This document shows positions 4,589 to 6,863 of a stretch of 6,863 bases of DNA, in pieces. The position numbers and the translations under genes are program-made. A model generated the notes under the pieces. That model did not search any database. It was not told where the DNA came from and saw nothing but the letters and a program-made list of their open reading frames with translations. How positions within the stretch are numbered: the first letter of the stretch is position 1; each line of letters begins with the position of its first letter. This stretch comes from Oscillospiraceae bacterium (GTDB lineage: Bacteria > Bacillota > Clostridia > Oscillospirales > Ruminococcaceae): NCBI GenBank assembly GCA_014858325.1, contig RKCM01000185.1:1-6863 (forward strand), in the 5' to 3' direction.

Positions 4589-6214
4589 ATGAAGCCGCAG
4601 ACCGTCAACGATTATTTCAAGCAGCATTGGGGCCGAGCGGCGCTGTTTGCGCTGTTCACGCTGGGCGTATCGTTTTTCGCACCGCTGAAAAGTTTCCAGC
4701 TGAAATGGCTCATCGACTCCCGCTCCATGGGGGAAGCGCTGGGCTACATCGGCCTTGTGTTCGCCATCACCTTCACCAGCTGGTTCTTTGAGCGGCTCAG
4801 CCGCCGCAGCTTTACCAAACTAGCCTGCAAAGCCGTGGAGCAGGTGCGCTGCCGCATCATGGAGCAGCTTTTGCACCGCTCCGTCGCGCAGTACAACGCT
4901 GAGGGCGACGCAGCGTACATTTCCCTGCTCACCACCGACCTGCGCACCCTCTACGACGACTACTATATGTCTCTGTTCAACCTCGTGTTCTGGGGCGGCA
5001 TCATGCTGTGTGCACTGGGAATGTACCTCTACATCAGCCCCGTGATGCTGGCGGCGATCTTGCTGGTGACCATCCCGCCGCTGGTGCTGCCCCGCCGGAT
5101 GAACGAGCGGCTGAAGGCGACGCGGGATGCTTTCAGCCTGAAAATGGCCGATTATACCCAGCAGCTGAAAGAACTGCTGGGCGGCTTTGAGGTCATCCGG
5201 GGCTTTCTGCGCGAGGACGCTTACGCCGCCCGCCACAAAGACGCAGCCCGGCAGGCCAGAGAGAGCGAGCTGGGCTACCAGCAGAGCCTCAACGCCATGG
5301 TAGTGAACACCTCCCTCATCAGCAACCTCATCTTCCCGGTGGTGATGCTGGTGGGCCTGTTCCTCGCTTTCAGCGGTAAGCTGACCATAGGCACCGTATC
5401 CACCGCCGCCAGCATGGCAAACTTCGTCATCTCCCCCTGCCACCAGATCGCCCAGTGCTGGGCGAAAGTCAAATCCTCCAAAGGCATCCGCCAGCGGCTG
5501 GAAGCCGCCATGGCCGCGCCGAAAGAAGCGGAAACAGGCGAAGCCATCGGCAAAATCGAGCGCGTCATTTGTAGAAACGCGGGCTTTGCTTACCCCGGCG
5601 CGGCAGCACCCGTGCTGCGGGACGCGACACTGGAAGTTTCCGGCACCCAGAAAGTGGCCCTTGTGGGCGAAAGCGGCTGCGGCAAATCCACGCTGGCAAA
5701 GCTGTTGTTCCAGTATTACCCGGATTACACCGGCGATATCCTCTTTAACGGCAGACAGGTGCGCCACATCGACCGCCGCGCCTTCTACGGGCGGGTGGGG
5801 TACATCGCCCAAACTGCGACCATTTTCAACGACACCCTGCGCCATAACATCTGCCTGCTGGAAGACTTTTCGGACGAGCAGCTGGCCCACGCCGTCGCGG
5901 CAGCAGGCTTGGCCGACTGGGTAGCAACGCTCCCCGAGGGCCTTGACACGGTGTTGAGCGAGAACGGCAAAAATCTTTCCGGCGGCCAGCGCCAGCGCAT
6001 CGGCATCGCCCGGCTGGCCCTGCGCAAATACGATCTCATCATCGCCGACGAGATCACTGCCAGTCTTGACCCCGAGACCAGCGCCCAGGTGATGCAGAAC
6101 CTGCTCTCCATGCCCTGCATGGTGGTGGCCATCACCCACGACACCAGCGGGGCATTTATGCAGGAATTTGATAAAATCTACCGCGTCGAAAACGGCGTGG
6201 TGAGCGCAGCGTAA
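4589..6214 (+). CDS. ABC exporter half-transporter, fused permease and ATPase
   Basis: This encodes a 541-residue inner-membrane protein, predicted to work as a dimer that uses ATP to move a substrate, usually outwards. The N-terminal membrane domain shows about six hydrophobic segments (near 17-36, 51-67, 128-148, 149-168, 245-262, 266-283) and the EVIRGFLRE block at 201-209 found before the fifth segment in exporters. The C-terminal ATPase has every key motif: Walker A GESGCGKST at 360-368, Q-loop Q408 in GYIAQTATIFNDTLRHNI, signature LSGGQRQR at 463-470, Walker B LIIADE at 483-488 with catalytic E488, D-loop SLD at 492-494 and switch histidine H517. It is slightly shorter than the usual 570-600. 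It has its own promoter and terminator and no partner subunit nearby, so a homodimer is most likely. The substrate is unknown; drug, peptide or lipid export are all possible. Lysine is AAA in 17 of 22 codons, unlike gltS and the dehydrogenase. Confidence 0.92.
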   Translation: MKPQTVNDYFKQHWGRAALFALFTLGVSFFAPLKSFQLKWLIDSRSMGEALGYIGLVFAITFTSWFFERLSRRSFTKLACKAVEQVRCRIMEQLLHRSVAQYNAEGDAAYISLLTTDLRTLYDDYYMSLFNLVFWGGIMLCALGMYLYISPVMLAAILLVTIPPLVLPRRMNERLKATRDAFSLKMADYTQQLKELLGGFEVIRGFLREDAYAARHKDAARQARESELGYQQSLNAMVVNTSLISNLIFPVVMLVGLFLAFSGKLTIGTVSTAASMANFVISPCHQIAQCWAKVKSSKGIRQRLEAAMAAPKEAETGEAIGKIERVICRNAGFAYPGAAAPVLRDATLEVSGTQKVALVGESGCGKSTLAKLLFQYYPDYTGDILFNGRQVRHIDRRAFYGRVGYIAQTATIFNDTLRHNICLLEDFSDEQLAHAVAAAGLADWVATLPEGLDTVLSENGKNLSGGQRQRIGIARLALRKYDLIIADEITASLDPETSAQVMQNLLSMPCMVVAITHDTSGAFMQEFDKIYRVENGVVSAA

Positions 6215-6220
6215 AAAGCC

Positions 6221-6270
6221 AAAAACCCGCACAGCTTCTGCGAAACCGTGCGGGTTTTTGTTGTTTTTTG
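6221..6270. terminator. Bidirectional rho-independent terminator
   Basis: AAAAACCCGCAC (6221-6232) pairs perfectly with GTGCGGGTTTTT (6248-6259) around a 15-nt loop, followed by GTTGTTTTTTG. On the minus strand the hairpin also ends in five T and then GGCTTTTT. It lies 6 nt after the ABC exporter stop and 14-25 nt from the convergent putP stop, so it serves both genes. Confidence 0.92.
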
Positions 6271-6283
6271 TCAAGCCATCCGC

Positions 6284-6863
6284 TTACTTTGCCGCCTCAA
6301 ATTCGGCTTCGATCTCCGCCGAGGGGGCGGGGGTGACGAGGCTGACGACGACGCAGACGGCGAGGGAGGTAAGGAAGGCGGGCAGCAGCTCATAGATGCC
6401 GAAGACGCCGCCCAGCGGGCTGACGAGGTACTTCCAGACAAAGACCATCAGACCGCCCGAGAGCATCCCGGCCAGAGCGCCCTGCCAGTTGCAGCGCTTC
6501 CAGAACAGGGCGCAGAGCACCACCGCGCCGTAGGAGCCGCCAAACCCGGCCCAGGCAAAGCTGACGATGCCGAAGACGCTGGAGTTGGGGTCGCGGGCCA
6601 GCACCACGCCCACGACACTGACGCAGACGATGGTGAGGCGGGCCGCGAGAAGGCTCTGCTTTTCGGTGAGCTTCAAGTGCGCGAACTCCTGCAGAATGTT
6701 CTGGGAGACACTGGAGGCTGCCGCCAGCATCTGGCTGTCGGCAGTGGACATGGTGGCGGCCAGGATGCCCGCCAGAATGAGACCTGCCAGAACAGCCGCC
6801 AGCGGCCCGTGGGCACTGATGAGGCTGGCGATGCGGACGATGATGGTCTCGCTGGAAGAGCCG
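6284..6863 (-). CDS. putP: Sodium:proline symporter PutP, C-terminal part (partial)
   Basis: The gene runs off the right edge; 192 codons plus the stop (TAA, complement of 6284-6286) are present, in frame up to 6862. This is the C-terminal part of a sodium:solute symporter (SSS family) closest to PutP, which brings proline into the cell with sodium. Diagnostic blocks are AGILAATMSTADSQMLAAAS, the AAxMST segment in which E. coli PutP's Ser340 and Thr341 help bind sodium, and VFGIVSFAWAGFGGSYGAVV, followed by ALFWKRCNWQGALAGMLSGG and an IYELLPAF block. Four or five membrane helices are visible, ending in a short acidic and alanine-rich cytoplasmic tail (EIEAEFEAAK). An internal ATG at 6751 is part of the conserved MST motif, not a start. 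The tail end of the gene faces the ABC exporter across a shared terminator. The exact amino-acid substrate is inferred from family likeness. Confidence 0.92.
   Translation of the reverse strand, partial: GSSSETIIVRIASLISAHGPLAAVLAGLILAGILAATMSTADSQMLAAASSVSQNILQEFAHLKLTEKQSLLAARLTIVCVSVVGVVLARDPNSSVFGIVSFAWAGFGGSYGAVVLCALFWKRCNWQGALAGMLSGGLMVFVWKYLVSPLGGVFGIYELLPAFLTSLAVCVVVSLVTPAPSAEIEAEFEAAK

Noticed and set aside
4820..6274. Minus-strand open frame of 484 codons opposite the ABC exporter
   Set aside because: It is rich in His, Gln, Val and Gly, has no recognisable domain, and lies opposite a gene with complete ABC motifs. Long antisense frames are expected in GC-rich, codon-biased genes.
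6749..6751. ATG as a start of a short 155-residue protein
   Set aside because: The frame continues upstream to the window edge with clear PutP sequence, and this methionine is part of the conserved MST motif.
1..6863. A new defence, biosynthetic or mobile system
   Set aside because: All genes belong to well-known housekeeping, transport or regulatory families. No transposase, integrase, repeat array or toxin-like gene is visible.

Overview
The window is an ordinary stretch of bacterial chromosome. Its GC-rich genes, strong AGGAGG-type ribosome binding sites and gene content (ATP-dependent PEP carboxykinase, sodium-coupled amino-acid symporters, a lone ABC exporter) fit a gut Clostridia member of the Oscillospiraceae/Ruminococcaceae, such as Faecalibacterium or a relative. 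That placement is an inference from composition and gene content, not from a marker gene.

Layout, left to right. (1) The 3' end of pckA (+), closed by a perfect-palindrome terminator at 313-352. (2) A convergent AraC-family regulator on the minus strand (370-1248). (3) An AT-rich, apparently non-coding region of about 510 bp (1249-1757) between the regulator and the next gene pair, which diverge from it. It holds a likely promoter for the regulator, an 18-bp near-palindrome and an 18-nt direct repeat whose copies lie 216 bp apart. (4) A two-gene unit on the plus strand: a D-2-hydroxyacid dehydrogenase (1758-2840) and a GltS-type sodium:glutamate symporter (2938-4338), separated by 97 nt containing a hairpin. 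(5) A 250-bp gap with a strong inverted repeat lacking a T-tract, then a clear sigma-70-type promoter. (6) A monocistronic half-size ABC exporter with fused membrane and ATPase domains (4589-6214). (7) A shared hairpin terminator, then the convergent C-terminal part of a PutP-type sodium:proline symporter (6284 to the window end, minus strand).

How the genes may work together: the most suggestive unit is regulator <- / -> dehydrogenase-symporter. It looks like a small uptake-and-redox module in which the AraC protein senses a small molecule, GltS imports glutamate or a related dicarboxylate, and the dehydrogenase interconverts a 2-oxo acid and a D-2-hydroxy acid using NAD(H). Substrate and regulation are inferred from gene order alone. 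The dehydrogenase and symporter show the strongly biased codon use expected of highly expressed genes, while the ABC exporter does not. I found no CRISPR array, tRNA, rRNA, mobile element or clearly novel defence or biosynthetic system.
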